From NCBI RefSeq assembly GCF_007859765.1, contig NZ_SIHJ01000010.1, positions 1 to 57,192 of the forward strand: a DNA stretch of 57,192 nt, read 5' to 3'. Below the pieces are notes generated by a model, which did not search any database, was not told the DNA's origin, and saw only the letters and a list, made by a program, of their open reading frames with translations. Every line of letters begins with the position of its first letter. Within the stretch, counting starts at the first letter, position 1. This document shows, in pieces, positions 44,338 through 52,142 of this stretch. The translations under genes were made by a program, and so were the position numbers. Source of the stretch: Posidoniimonas corsicana (lineage in GTDB: Bacteria; Planctomycetota; Planctomycetia; Pirellulales; Lacipirellulaceae).

Positions 44338-45687
44338 ATGGACCTCTTCGCCGCGAGCGAGCAATCGAACCTAGACCGAGTCGCGCCGCTGGCGGAGCGG
44401 ATGCGGCCGCGGTCGCTGGCAGATGTCGTGGGCCAGACCAAGCTGCTCGGCGAGGGCGGGCCGCTCAACCGGCTGCTGAAGGTCGGGCGGCTAGGGTCGA
44501 TCATCCTGTACGGTCCGCCCGGCGTGGGCAAGACCACGCTCGCGCGGCTGCTGGCCAAGGAGATCGGCGCGCGGTTCCAGCAGCTCAGCGCAGTGACCTC
44601 CGGCGTGAAAGACCTGCGCGAGGCGATCGACGCGGCGCGCGACTCGGTCGCCACCGGCGGGTCGAGCACCGTGCTGTTCGTCGACGAGATCCACCGCTTC
44701 AACAAGTCGCAGCAGGACGCGCTCTTGCCGAGCGTCGAGCAGGGTTTCGTCGCGCTCATCGGCGCCACCACCGCCAACCCGTTCTTCGCGGTCAACAGCG
44801 CACTGACCAGCCGCAGCCGCGTGCTGCAGCTCGAGCCGCACTCGCCCGAGGAGATCCTCACGCTGGTTGACCGCGCGCTGGCCGACCCCGACCGCGGGCT
44901 CGGCCGGTACCAGGTAGAGCTGACCGAAGACGCGCGGCGGCAGCTCGCCACCCTCTCCGACGGCGACGCCCGCCGCGCGCTCAACCTGCTGGAGGTCGCC
45001 GTCAAGTCGGAGGCCAGGACCTCTGGCGACCCAACCTCCATCAACGGCGCCACGATCATCGAGGTAAACGGCGCCCGCGGCGTGGTGTACGACCCCACCG
45101 GCGACGAGCACTACGACTGCGCCAGCGCGCTGATCAAGAGCATCCGCGGCAGCGACCCCGACGCCGGCCTGTACTGGCTGGCCCGCATGCTGGAGGGCGG
45201 CGAGGACGTGCGGTTCCTGACCCGCCGGCTGGTGATCCTGGCGAGCGAGGACGTCGGCAATGCCGACCCGCAGGCGCTGCCGCTAGCGGTGGCAACCATG
45301 CAGGCGTGCGAGTTCATCGGACTGCCCGAGTGCCAGCTCACGCTGTCGCAGTGCGTCACCTACCTGGCGTGCGCGCCCAAGTCGAACGCGGCGACCGTCG
45401 CGATTGGCGAGGCCCGCCAAGACGTCCGCGAGGGCGAGGCCGTCCCCGTCCCCCGCCACCTGCGTGATGGCCACTACGCCGGCTCCAAACGGCTGGGCCA
45501 CGGACAGGGCTACGAGTACGCCCACAACGCCGAGGACGGCATCGCCGAGCAGGACTATCTGGGCGTGGAGCGGGAGTACTACCGCCCAGTGGGGCGGGGG
45601 TTTGAGAAGGAGCTGGCGGAGCGGCTCGAGGCAATCCGCAAGAAGCTGGGTCGGACGGTATCCCCTCCCCCTCCGGGGGAGGACTAG
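44338..45687 (+). CDS. rarA: Replication-associated recombination protein A (AAA+ ATPase)
   Basis: A 449-residue protein of the RarA/MgsA/WRNIP1 family that acts at stalled forks. MDLFAASEQ at 44338 is the usual N-terminus. MRPRSLADVVGQTKLLGEGGPL, Walker A GPPGVGKTT (about residues 59-67), Walker B VLFVDEIHRFNKSQQD, sensor IGATTANPFFAVNSAL and the arginine-finger region SRSRVLQLEPH are present. The C-terminal blocks YDCASALIKSIRGSDPDAGLYWLARM and HLRDGHYAGSKRLGHG are diagnostic. Length is normal. Confidence 0.95.
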   Translation: MDLFAASEQSNLDRVAPLAERMRPRSLADVVGQTKLLGEGGPLNRLLKVGRLGSIILYGPPGVGKTTLARLLAKEIGARFQQLSAVTSGVKDLREAIDAARDSVATGGSSTVLFVDEIHRFNKSQQDALLPSVEQGFVALIGATTANPFFAVNSALTSRSRVLQLEPHSPEEILTLVDRALADPDRGLGRYQVELTEDARRQLATLSDGDARRALNLLEVAVKSEARTSGDPTSINGATIIEVNGARGVVYDPTGDEHYDCASALIKSIRGSDPDAGLYWLARMLEGGEDVRFLTRRLVILASEDVGNADPQALPLAVATMQACEFIGLPECQLTLSQCVTYLACAPKSNAATVAIGEARQDVREGEAVPVPRHLRDGHYAGSKRLGHGQGYEYAHNAEDGIAEQDYLGVEREYYRPVGRGFEKELAERLEAIRKKLGRTVSPPPPGED

Positions 45688-45815
45688 GTGGGGGCGCCCT
45701 GGTGAGAGGCTTCGCTACCCCACCGCACAAGGATGCTGGCGCCACTTCCAAAACTGCCGTAGCAGGCAACCGCGCCTTCCCCTATTCTCCGCCCCGACTG
45801 TTTGCCGCGGGCCGG

Positions 45816-46079
45816 TCATCCGAGCGCCAGGACCACAATCATGGCGAGGATGCCGGCCAACCCGAGGGCGACCCACCAAGTGGGGCGGCCGGACCAGGGG
45901 CTCGTGCTGTGCGTGATGTATTCGCCGCACACGGGGCACCGCTCCGCCTCCTCGTAGACGGGCGCGCCGCAGGCGGGGCAGTCGACCAGTTCCGCTTCGT
46001 CATCGTCGTAGTAATCGTCGTCCGGCTCCTCGTCATCGGGGAGGGGGCGATCGCTGGAGTCATAATCGAAGTGCGGCAT
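45816..46079 (-). CDS. Zinc-ribbon membrane protein
   Basis: An 87-residue protein. The first 32 residues are very acidic. A single zinc ribbon follows (CPACGAPVYEEAERCPVCG) and then a C-terminal helix (WWVALGLAGILAMIVVLALG). The layout is that of small tail-anchored zinc-ribbon proteins with the ribbon in the cytoplasm. Function unknown. It is convergent with rarA and divergent from the LysM gene. Confidence 0.75.
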   Translation of the reverse strand: MPHFDYDSSDRPLPDDEEPDDDYYDDDEAELVDCPACGAPVYEEAERCPVCGEYITHSTSPWSGRPTWWVALGLAGILAMIVVLALG

Positions 46080-46097
46080 CGCGAGGGGCGCCTGCTG

Positions 46098-46117
46098 GGC
46101 CAGAAGGGTTTCTGGCC
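46098..46117. promoter_or_regulatory. Palindrome between divergent genes
   Basis: Perfect 8-base stem, GGCCAGAA and TTCTGGCC, with a 4-base gap, between the starts of the zinc-ribbon gene and the LysM gene. Its position suits an operator, but it could equally be a stray hairpin. Confidence 0.3.
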
Positions 46118-46181
46118 AACATAAGGCGCAGCGTCGCTGTCCGCTACGCAGGCCTCAAACATTCGTCATGGAGGACGGATC

Positions 46182-47501
46182 ATGAGCACCATCCGACCAC
46201 TCGCCACGATCGCCATCCTCGGCTGCCTGGGGATCTTCCTGGCCCACCAGATCAACCAGTCGCCCGTTGAGGACGACGCGCTCACCGCCAACTGGGAAGA
46301 GGCGCCTAGTTACGACCCGTCGGCCGTCGAGCCGCCCCCGGCGATCGACACGCCCGCCCCGGCCTTAAACGCCGCGCCCCCGCTGGGCGCTGTGGAGCCG
46401 GTTGCGGTGGCGGCGCCGCCCGCCGGCGGCCCCAGCATGCCGCCCCTACCCGCCACGCCACCCACCGCCGGGATGCCTGCTCCGCCTGTCGCGGCGGCGC
46501 CGGTCGCTCCCGCGGCGCCGAGCAGCCCGCTGGCCGGCCTTCCGCCGGCGGCAGCGCCGCCGGTAACCGCGCCCGTAGATGACATCCCCCTGCCGGACGA
46601 CATCCCCGAAGCCAACCTGGGCGGTCTGCCTGTTGCGCCAGCGGCCGCCACGTCGCCCCTGGCCGGGCTGCCTCCCGCCCAACCCGCCCCCAACACAACC
46701 CAAACACCTGCGGCCGACCCGTACGCGCAGTACGAGCCCGCCGTCCCGACCCAGCCGATCGACGTCACGCCCGAAGGGCCCGGCGCCGAGCCGGACTACG
46801 AGTCGCTGGGCCAGATCGGCGGCCCCGCCGGGTCGAGCTACGCCGAGGCGATCGTCCAGATCAACGAAGCCCTCGCCCGCGACGAGCTGCTCCGCGCCCA
46901 CACGATGCTCTCCAACTGGTACAACGACCCCACCCTCACGCCCGAACAGCGCGAGGATGTAGCGTCGCTGCTGAGCCAGCTGGCGGGCACGGTCGTGTAC
47001 TCGACCGACCACCGCATGGAGCCGCCCTACACGGTCAAGCCGGGCGACACACTCGAGACGATTGCCCAGCAGTACGGCGTGCCCTGGCGTCTGCTGGCCA
47101 AGATCAACGGCGTGCCGAGTGCGACCGCCATCCAGGCCGGCCAGACGCTCAAGGTGCTCCACGGCCCGTTCCAGGCGTTCGTCGACGCGTCGAACAGCGA
47201 GCTGGTGCTGATGATCGACGGCAAGTACGCCGGCAAGTTCGCGGTTCAGCTGTCGGGCGCCGCGGCGGCCGACGGGCACTGGACCGTCGCGCAGAAGCCT
47301 GACGGCCAGCCCACCGCCTACGGCGCAACGCCCGACGGCAAGCAGCTGGTGCTGAAGGACGCCAGCGGCATGAGCACGCTGGTAATCGGCTCCACCGGCG
47401 GGTCGCCGATGGAACGCGGCCGCGTCACCGTGGCCGCCGCCGACCTGGACGAGCTGCACGACATCCTGTCGGTCGGATCGGAAGTGATCATCCGCCGGTA
47501 G
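46182..47501 (+). CDS. LysM protein with degenerate L,D-transpeptidase-like domain
   Basis: A 439-residue envelope protein; GGAGG precedes the ATG and an N-terminal helix (TIAILGCLGIFLAHQI) anchors it. Residues 30-200 are Pro/Ala-rich, with two PLAGLPPA repeats. A short helical unit is followed by a LysM domain at about 283-327 (YTVKPGDTLETIAQQYGVPW) that should bind peptidoglycan. Residues 330-439 look like a planctomycete YkuD domain (GPFQAFVDASNSELVLMI at the start, LSVGSEVIIRR at the end), but the HGT and SxGCIR catalytic motifs are missing (ERGRVTV at about 410-416). It is probably a structural or regulatory wall-binding protein. Confidence 0.8.
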   Translation: MSTIRPLATIAILGCLGIFLAHQINQSPVEDDALTANWEEAPSYDPSAVEPPPAIDTPAPALNAAPPLGAVEPVAVAAPPAGGPSMPPLPATPPTAGMPAPPVAAAPVAPAAPSSPLAGLPPAAAPPVTAPVDDIPLPDDIPEANLGGLPVAPAAATSPLAGLPPAQPAPNTTQTPAADPYAQYEPAVPTQPIDVTPEGPGAEPDYESLGQIGGPAGSSYAEAIVQINEALARDELLRAHTMLSNWYNDPTLTPEQREDVASLLSQLAGTVVYSTDHRMEPPYTVKPGDTLETIAQQYGVPWRLLAKINGVPSATAIQAGQTLKVLHGPFQAFVDASNSELVLMIDGKYAGKFAVQLSGAAAADGHWTVAQKPDGQPTAYGATPDGKQLVLKDASGMSTLVIGSTGGSPMERGRVTVAAADLDELHDILSVGSEVIIRR

Positions 47502-47606
47502 CAACGGCGCCCTCCATTCGGGCCACTTCCGCTAGCGGCGCTCGCGATTTAGCATTCGGGGAATCTCGGACCACCACCCGCTATTCCCCTAGCTCCGCCC
47601 CGACCT

Positions 47607-48152
47607 ATGTACGACCGCGCCGCCCTCGCCGCCCTGATCAACGACAAGGCCCTCCAGTTCGGGCAGTTCACGCTCGCCAGCGGAAAGCAGGCCAGCTTCT
47701 ACCTGGACTGCCGGCAGGTCACGCTCGACGCGCAGGGCGCCCGTCTGATCGGCGAGGGCATGCTGGACATCATCGGCGACGACTTCCCGCCGCTGGTCGG
47801 CGGAATGGCGATCGGCGCCGATCCGATCACGGCGGCCATCCTCACGATCGCCGGCCTCCGCGACAAGCCGCTCCGCGGCGTAATGGTCCGCAAGGAGCCC
47901 AAGGGCCACGGCAAGGGCAAGCAGGTCGAGGGCCCGTACCAGGCGGGCGAAGAGATTGTGATCGTCGAGGACGTGGTGACCACCGGCGGATCGAGCCTCA
48001 AGGCGATTGAGCTGTGCGAGGCCGAGGGCCTCAAGGTCCGCCGCGTGCTGGCGATCATCGACCGCCTGGAAGGCGGCCGCGAGGCTTTCGAGGCGAAGGG
48101 ATACGAACTCACCACGCTGTTCACCGTCCGCGACTTCGGCATCGAGGCCTAA
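47607..48152 (+). CDS. pyrE: Orotate phosphoribosyltransferase
   Basis: A 181-residue enzyme that joins orotate and PRPP to give OMP in pyrimidine synthesis. FGQFTLASGKQASFYLDCR is the N-terminal substrate block, GGMAIGADPI follows, MVRKEPKGHGKGKQVEG is the flexible catalytic loop, and IVIVEDVVTTGGSS is the PRPP-binding motif. Length is a little below 200, as in several phyla. No other pyr gene is adjacent. Confidence 0.95.
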   Translation: MYDRAALAALINDKALQFGQFTLASGKQASFYLDCRQVTLDAQGARLIGEGMLDIIGDDFPPLVGGMAIGADPITAAILTIAGLRDKPLRGVMVRKEPKGHGKGKQVEGPYQAGEEIVIVEDVVTTGGSSLKAIELCEAEGLKVRRVLAIIDRLEGGREAFEAKGYELTTLFTVRDFGIEA

Positions 48153-48161
48153 CGTTGGATT

Positions 48162-48242
48162 GTGGTAGGTGGTGGGTGGCAAGTTGTATCGCCTGACTCT
48201 CTGCAACCATCACCCACTCCCCACGCACCACCTACCACCTTG
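48162..48242. repeat. Inverted TGGTAGGTGGTG repeat
   Basis: The left arm (TGGTAGGTGGTGGGTGG, from 48164) pairs with the right arm (CCACGCACCACCTACCACC, about 48221-48239). The repeat runs up to the likely start codon of the next gene, so it may fold over that start. A related CCACCTACCACCAG string lies just before rarA (about 44307). Confidence 0.6.
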
Positions 48243-48944
48243 GAAACCTCGCTCCACCAGCAGCTCAAGGCCCACTACGCCGGCGACGACGGCGAGGTGG
48301 AGGTCCGGCTCGGACGCTACCGCATCGACGTGGTGCGTGACGACCGACTAATCGAGATCCAGCACGGCGGCCTGGCCGCCATCCGCGACAAGGTGCGGTC
48401 GCTCTGCAAGCAGCACCGCGTGCTGGTGGTGAAGCCGATCGTCGCGACCAAGACGCTCATCAAGTGCAAGCAGAAGGGCGGCCGCGTGGTGTCGCGGCGG
48501 CGGAGCCCCAAACGAGGGGAACTGCTCGACCTGTTCGACGAGCTGGTCCACTTCACCCGGGCGTTCCCGCACCGCAACCTGACGCTTGAGGCAGCGATGG
48601 TCGAGGTCGAGGAGTGGCGGTACCCAGGCCACGGCAAGCGCCGCCGTTGGCGGAAGAACGACTTCGTCGTCGAGGACCAGAAGCTGGTCGACGTGGTGCG
48701 GGTGCACCGCCTGCAGAGCCGCCAGGACCTGCTGGGTCTGCTGCCGGCCGACCTGCCCCAGCCATTCAATACGGCGCAGCTGGCCGAGGGGCTCGGGAAG
48801 CCGCGTTGGGTGGCTCAGCGGATCGCGTACTGCCTACGCGAGATGGGCGCCGCCAAGCCGGTGGGCAAGCAGGGCAACGCCATCCTCTACAAAACCATCC
48901 GGCGTCAGCCGGCGTCCGCCGCCAGCCGCAAGCGGGCCGGCTAG
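48240..48944 (+). CDS. Putative PD-(D/E)XK-like protein with winged-helix-like end
   Basis: A 234-residue cytoplasmic protein. TTG at 48240 is preferred, because upstream in-frame codons fall in a palindromic repeat; a GTG at 48162 would add 26 low-complexity residues. GRYRIDVVRDDRLIEIQHG, followed by RVLVVKPI, resembles the core of PD-(D/E)XK nucleases (Asp, then Glu-x-Gln). A conserved-looking middle block (SPKRGELLDLFDELVHFTRAF) and a C-terminal region that may be a winged helix (FNTAQLAEGLGKPRWVAQRI) follow. I do not recognise a named family with certainty. The nuclease idea is an inference from a short motif. Confidence 0.6.
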   Translation: METSLHQQLKAHYAGDDGEVEVRLGRYRIDVVRDDRLIEIQHGGLAAIRDKVRSLCKQHRVLVVKPIVATKTLIKCKQKGGRVVSRRRSPKRGELLDLFDELVHFTRAFPHRNLTLEAAMVEVEEWRYPGHGKRRRWRKNDFVVEDQKLVDVVRVHRLQSRQDLLGLLPADLPQPFNTAQLAEGLGKPRWVAQRIAYCLREMGAAKPVGKQGNAILYKTIRRQPASAASRKRAG

Positions 48945-49110
48945 CCGGCGCCGGCCAAGCCGCCGGTGCGGACGCCCACCGGGGTTGCCCGGGTTGCCTG
49001 GAAGCCTTAGCTTGCAGGTTTTCCTGACCCCCTCGGGAGCGGGCTGGGCGGGGGCCAACGCCCGCCGCAGCCAGGCCCGCCCCGCTCAATCCACCGCCGC
49101 CCGGCCACCA

Positions 49111-50127
49111 ATGGACGACACCACGCCGAACCCCCGCCGCCCCCCCGCCTTCAAGGTCACGGGGGTGCAGGCGCTGGGCACCGGCAGCTACCTGCCGGAG
49201 AACGTCGTCACGAACGAGGACCTGGCCCGGCTGGGCTGCGACGCCGAGTGGATCATCCAGCGGACCGGCATCCGCGAACGCCGCCACGCACCGCCCGAGA
49301 TGTCCACCGGCGACATGTCCGTCGAGGCCGCCCGCCGCGCAATGCAGGCGGCCGACGTCACGCCCGACCAGATCGACCTGGTTGTGCTCGGCACCTTCAC
49401 GCCCGACCACCTGGTGCCGCAGACCGCCACGTTTGTGCAGGACAAGCTCGGCCTCAACTGCGGCGCGATGGACGTCGCGGCCGCGTGCGCCGGCTTCATG
49501 TACGCGTTGGTGACCGGCGCCCAATTTGTCGCCAGCGGCAGCTGCCGCCGCGTGCTGGTGATCGGCGCCGACACCAACAGCCGCGTGGTAGACCCGGACG
49601 ACAAGAAGACCTTCCCGCTGTTCGGCGACGGCGCCGGCGCGGTCGTGCTCGGCCCCGGCTCGCCCGAGCAGGGGCTGCTGGCCGCTACCCTGGGCGCCGA
49701 CGGCGCGGGCATCGAGCTGCTCTACCGCCGCGAGGGCGGCATGCGGTTCCCGTTCCTCAAGTCCGACGACCTGCAGCTGTCGTGGCTCAAGATGGAAGGT
49801 CGGCCCGTGTTCAAGTGGGCCGTCCGCCTGCTGGAAGACACCTTCAATCAGATGCTCGAGGCGTCCGGCCGCGGGCGGGACGATGTCGGCCTGTGGATCA
49901 TGCACCAGGCCAACGTGCGGATCCTCAACGCCGCCGCCGACGCCATGGGCATCGACCACGACAAGGTCCTCAAGCACCTGGACCGCTACGGCAACACCTC
50001 GGCCGGCAGCATCCCGATCGCCCTGGACGAGTCCGTCCGCGCCGGCCAGATCCACCGCGGCGACGAGCTCATGATGTGCGGCTTCGGCGCCGGCCTGAGT
50101 TGGGGCGCGGCGCTCTGGAAGTGGTAA
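49111..50127 (+). CDS. fabH: 3-oxoacyl-[ACP] synthase III
   Basis: A 338-residue thiolase-fold enzyme that starts fatty acid chains by condensing acetyl-CoA with malonyl-ACP. The catalytic triad is complete: Cys126 in AAACAGFMYAL, His265 in MHQAN and Asn295 in YGNTSAGS. GTGSYLPENVVTNEDL and WIIQRTGIRERR are the N-terminal family blocks, and GFGAGLSWGAAL is the usual end. The start at 49111 gives a 15-residue extension before the family core; no strong Shine-Dalgarno is seen. The open frame continues far upstream as a shadow of the previous gene. Confidence 0.93.
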   Translation: MDDTTPNPRRPPAFKVTGVQALGTGSYLPENVVTNEDLARLGCDAEWIIQRTGIRERRHAPPEMSTGDMSVEAARRAMQAADVTPDQIDLVVLGTFTPDHLVPQTATFVQDKLGLNCGAMDVAAACAGFMYALVTGAQFVASGSCRRVLVIGADTNSRVVDPDDKKTFPLFGDGAGAVVLGPGSPEQGLLAATLGADGAGIELLYRREGGMRFPFLKSDDLQLSWLKMEGRPVFKWAVRLLEDTFNQMLEASGRGRDDVGLWIMHQANVRILNAAADAMGIDHDKVLKHLDRYGNTSAGSIPIALDESVRAGQIHRGDELMMCGFGAGLSWGAALWKW

Positions 50128-50140
50128 GGACTTACGCTGC

Positions 50141-50222
50141 CTCCCCCTCTGGGGGAGGATGGGGGTGACCCATGCACCCGGGGCGCCCCCTACCCTAGCC
50201 CTCCCCCACAGGGGAAGGGAAT
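50141..50222. repeat. CCTCCCCC palindromic spacer
   Basis: CCTCCCCCTCTGGGGGAGG at 50141-50159 forms a short hairpin, and a second CCCTCCCCCACAGGGGAAGG copy lies at 50200-50219. A similar CCCCTCCCCCTCCGGGGGAGG string lies just past rarA (45661-45683). This is a dispersed intergenic repeat that often marks gene ends. Confidence 0.5.
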
Positions 50223-50262
50223 ATGACTCCCAGCAATCGAACATAGAACGGAAGCTCTCCCA

Positions 50263-52065
50263 ATGGCGAAGAAGAAGACGCTGCCCACCCGCGACAAGGT
50301 CAAGGCCGCCGACACCTGGGACCTGTCCAGCCTGTTCGAGTCCGACGCCGACTGGGACGCCGCGTTCTCAAAGTGGGAGAAGCAGGTCAAGAAGTACGCC
50401 GCGTTCCGGGGCACGCTGGGCGACGGGCCGGAGCAGCTGGCCAAGCTGCTGAAGTTCGACAGCCGGTTCGACCGCCAGGGCGAGCGGCTGGCCTACTACG
50501 CCATGCTCAAGACCACCGAGGACCAGGCCAACAGCACGTACCAGGCGATGATGGGCCGGTACCAGAACGTGGCGACCAAGGCGGGTGAGGCCGCCAGCTT
50601 TATCCGCCCGGAGGTCCTCGGCCTGCCGGCGACCAAGCTCAAGAAGTACCTCGCCGCCAAGCCGCTGCAGCCGTACCAGCTGATGCTCGAGCGGCTGGTG
50701 CGCTACAAGCCACACACGCTGACCGACAGCGAGGAGCGGCTGCTCGCCATGCAGGGCGAGATGGCCGACGCCGCCGACCAGATCTTCACCCAGCTGACCG
50801 ACGCCGACATGAAGTTCGGCACGATCAAGGACGCCGAGGGGAACGAGGCGGAGCTGTCGCAGTCGTCGTTCAGCGTGTTCCTGCACTCGCCCAAGCGGCC
50901 CGTCCGCAAGGCGGCGTTCCACCAGTTCTACCAGGAGTTCTCCGACCACGAGAACTGCCTGGCCGCCGCGCTGAAGGGCTCCATCCAGAAGGACGTCTAC
51001 TACGCCAAGGCCCGCAACTTCCCCAGCGCGCGCGAGGCGTCGCTGTTCGGCGACAACGTGCCGGTCAGCGTGTACGACAGCCTGATCGAGGCGGTCCGCA
51101 GCAAGCTGCCGGCGGTGTACAAGTACCTGGACGTGCGCAAGCGCAAGATGAAGCTCAAGGAGATCCACCACTACGACACCTACGTGCCGATCCTCACCGA
51201 GCTCGACAAGCGGCACACCTGGGACCAGGCGGTGAAGGTGATCCTCGAGTCGCTGCAGCCGCTCGGCTCGGAGTACTGCGCCACGCTCGAGGCCGGCCTC
51301 CGCGGCCGCTGGTGCGACCGCTACCCCAACAAGGGCAAGCAGTCGGGCGCGTTCAGCGCCGGCAGCTTCGACGGCGACCCCTACATCCTGATGAACTACC
51401 AGCCCGACGTGCTGGACCACGTGTTCACGCTCACCCACGAGGCGGGCCACTCGATGCACAGCCACTACTCGTCGAGCAACCAGCCTTACGAGTACTACAA
51501 CTACACGATCTTCGTGGCCGAGGTCGCCAGCACGTTCAACGAGCAGCTGCTGGCGCGTCACCTGATGGCCAGCGCCAAGACCGACAAGGAGAAGGCGTAC
51601 CTGCTGAACCGTGAGATCGACGCCATCCGCGGCACCATCATCCGCCAGACGATGTTCGCCGAGTTCGAGAAGCTGACCCACGAGCTGGCCGAGGCGGGCG
51701 AGCCGCTCACGCTCGAGAAGTTCCGCGAGGTGTACCGCGGCCTGCTCGACGCGTACTTCGGCCCCGACTTCGCCATCGACAGCGAGCTGGAGCTGGAGTG
51801 CCTGCGGATCCCGCACTTCTACCGCGCGTTCTACGTGTACAAGTACGCCACCGGCCTATCGGCCGCCATCGCGCTGAGCCAGCGCGTGCTGGGCGGCGGC
51901 CAGGAAGAACTGAACGATTACCTCACGTTCCTCAAGGGCGGCTGCAGCAAGTACCCGCTCGACCTGCTGCGCGACGCGGGCGTCGACATGGAGAAGCCCG
52001 AACCGGTCCAAACCGCCCTCTCGTACTTCGAAGGCCTGGTCGACGAGCTCGACTCGCTGCTGTAG
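50263..52065 (+). CDS. pepF: Oligoendopeptidase F (M3 family)
   Basis: A 600-residue cytoplasmic zinc peptidase that cuts oligopeptides. The zinc motif is HEAGH (His392, Glu393, His396) in TLTHEAGHSMHSHYSS, followed by the third ligand in EVASTFNEQLL. TWDLSSLFESDADWDAAF at the N-terminus and FYRAFYVYKYATGLSAAIAL near the end are typical of PepF. Length matches the family. It ends 78 bases before a convergent gene. Confidence 0.95.
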   Translation: MAKKKTLPTRDKVKAADTWDLSSLFESDADWDAAFSKWEKQVKKYAAFRGTLGDGPEQLAKLLKFDSRFDRQGERLAYYAMLKTTEDQANSTYQAMMGRYQNVATKAGEAASFIRPEVLGLPATKLKKYLAAKPLQPYQLMLERLVRYKPHTLTDSEERLLAMQGEMADAADQIFTQLTDADMKFGTIKDAEGNEAELSQSSFSVFLHSPKRPVRKAAFHQFYQEFSDHENCLAAALKGSIQKDVYYAKARNFPSAREASLFGDNVPVSVYDSLIEAVRSKLPAVYKYLDVRKRKMKLKEIHHYDTYVPILTELDKRHTWDQAVKVILESLQPLGSEYCATLEAGLRGRWCDRYPNKGKQSGAFSAGSFDGDPYILMNYQPDVLDHVFTLTHEAGHSMHSHYSSSNQPYEYYNYTIFVAEVASTFNEQLLARHLMASAKTDKEKAYLLNREIDAIRGTIIRQTMFAEFEKLTHELAEAGEPLTLEKFREVYRGLLDAYFGPDFAIDSELELECLRIPHFYRAFYVYKYATGLSAAIALSQRVLGGGQEELNDYLTFLKGGCSKYPLDLLRDAGVDMEKPEPVQTALSYFEGLVDELDSLL

Positions 52066-52114
52066 CGCGGCGGGGTTTGCGGATGGGTTGCGGCTGTTGA
52101 ACCGCGGAGCTGCT

Positions 52115-52130
52115 GCCGGCGAAGGCCGGC
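52115..52130. terminator. Hairpin between convergent genes
   Basis: GCCGGC-GAAG-GCCGGC, a perfect 6-base stem with a 4-base loop, lies between the pepF stop (52065) and the stop of the convergent FAD gene (52143). It lacks a T-tract. Confidence 0.4.
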
Positions 52131-52142
52131 GGTTTGCTAGCG

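Noticed and set aside
48162-48239. GTG start at 48162 for the PD-(D/E)XK-like protein
   Set aside because: The added residues are encoded by an inverted repeat and do not look like protein; TTG at 48240 is preferred, though not proven.
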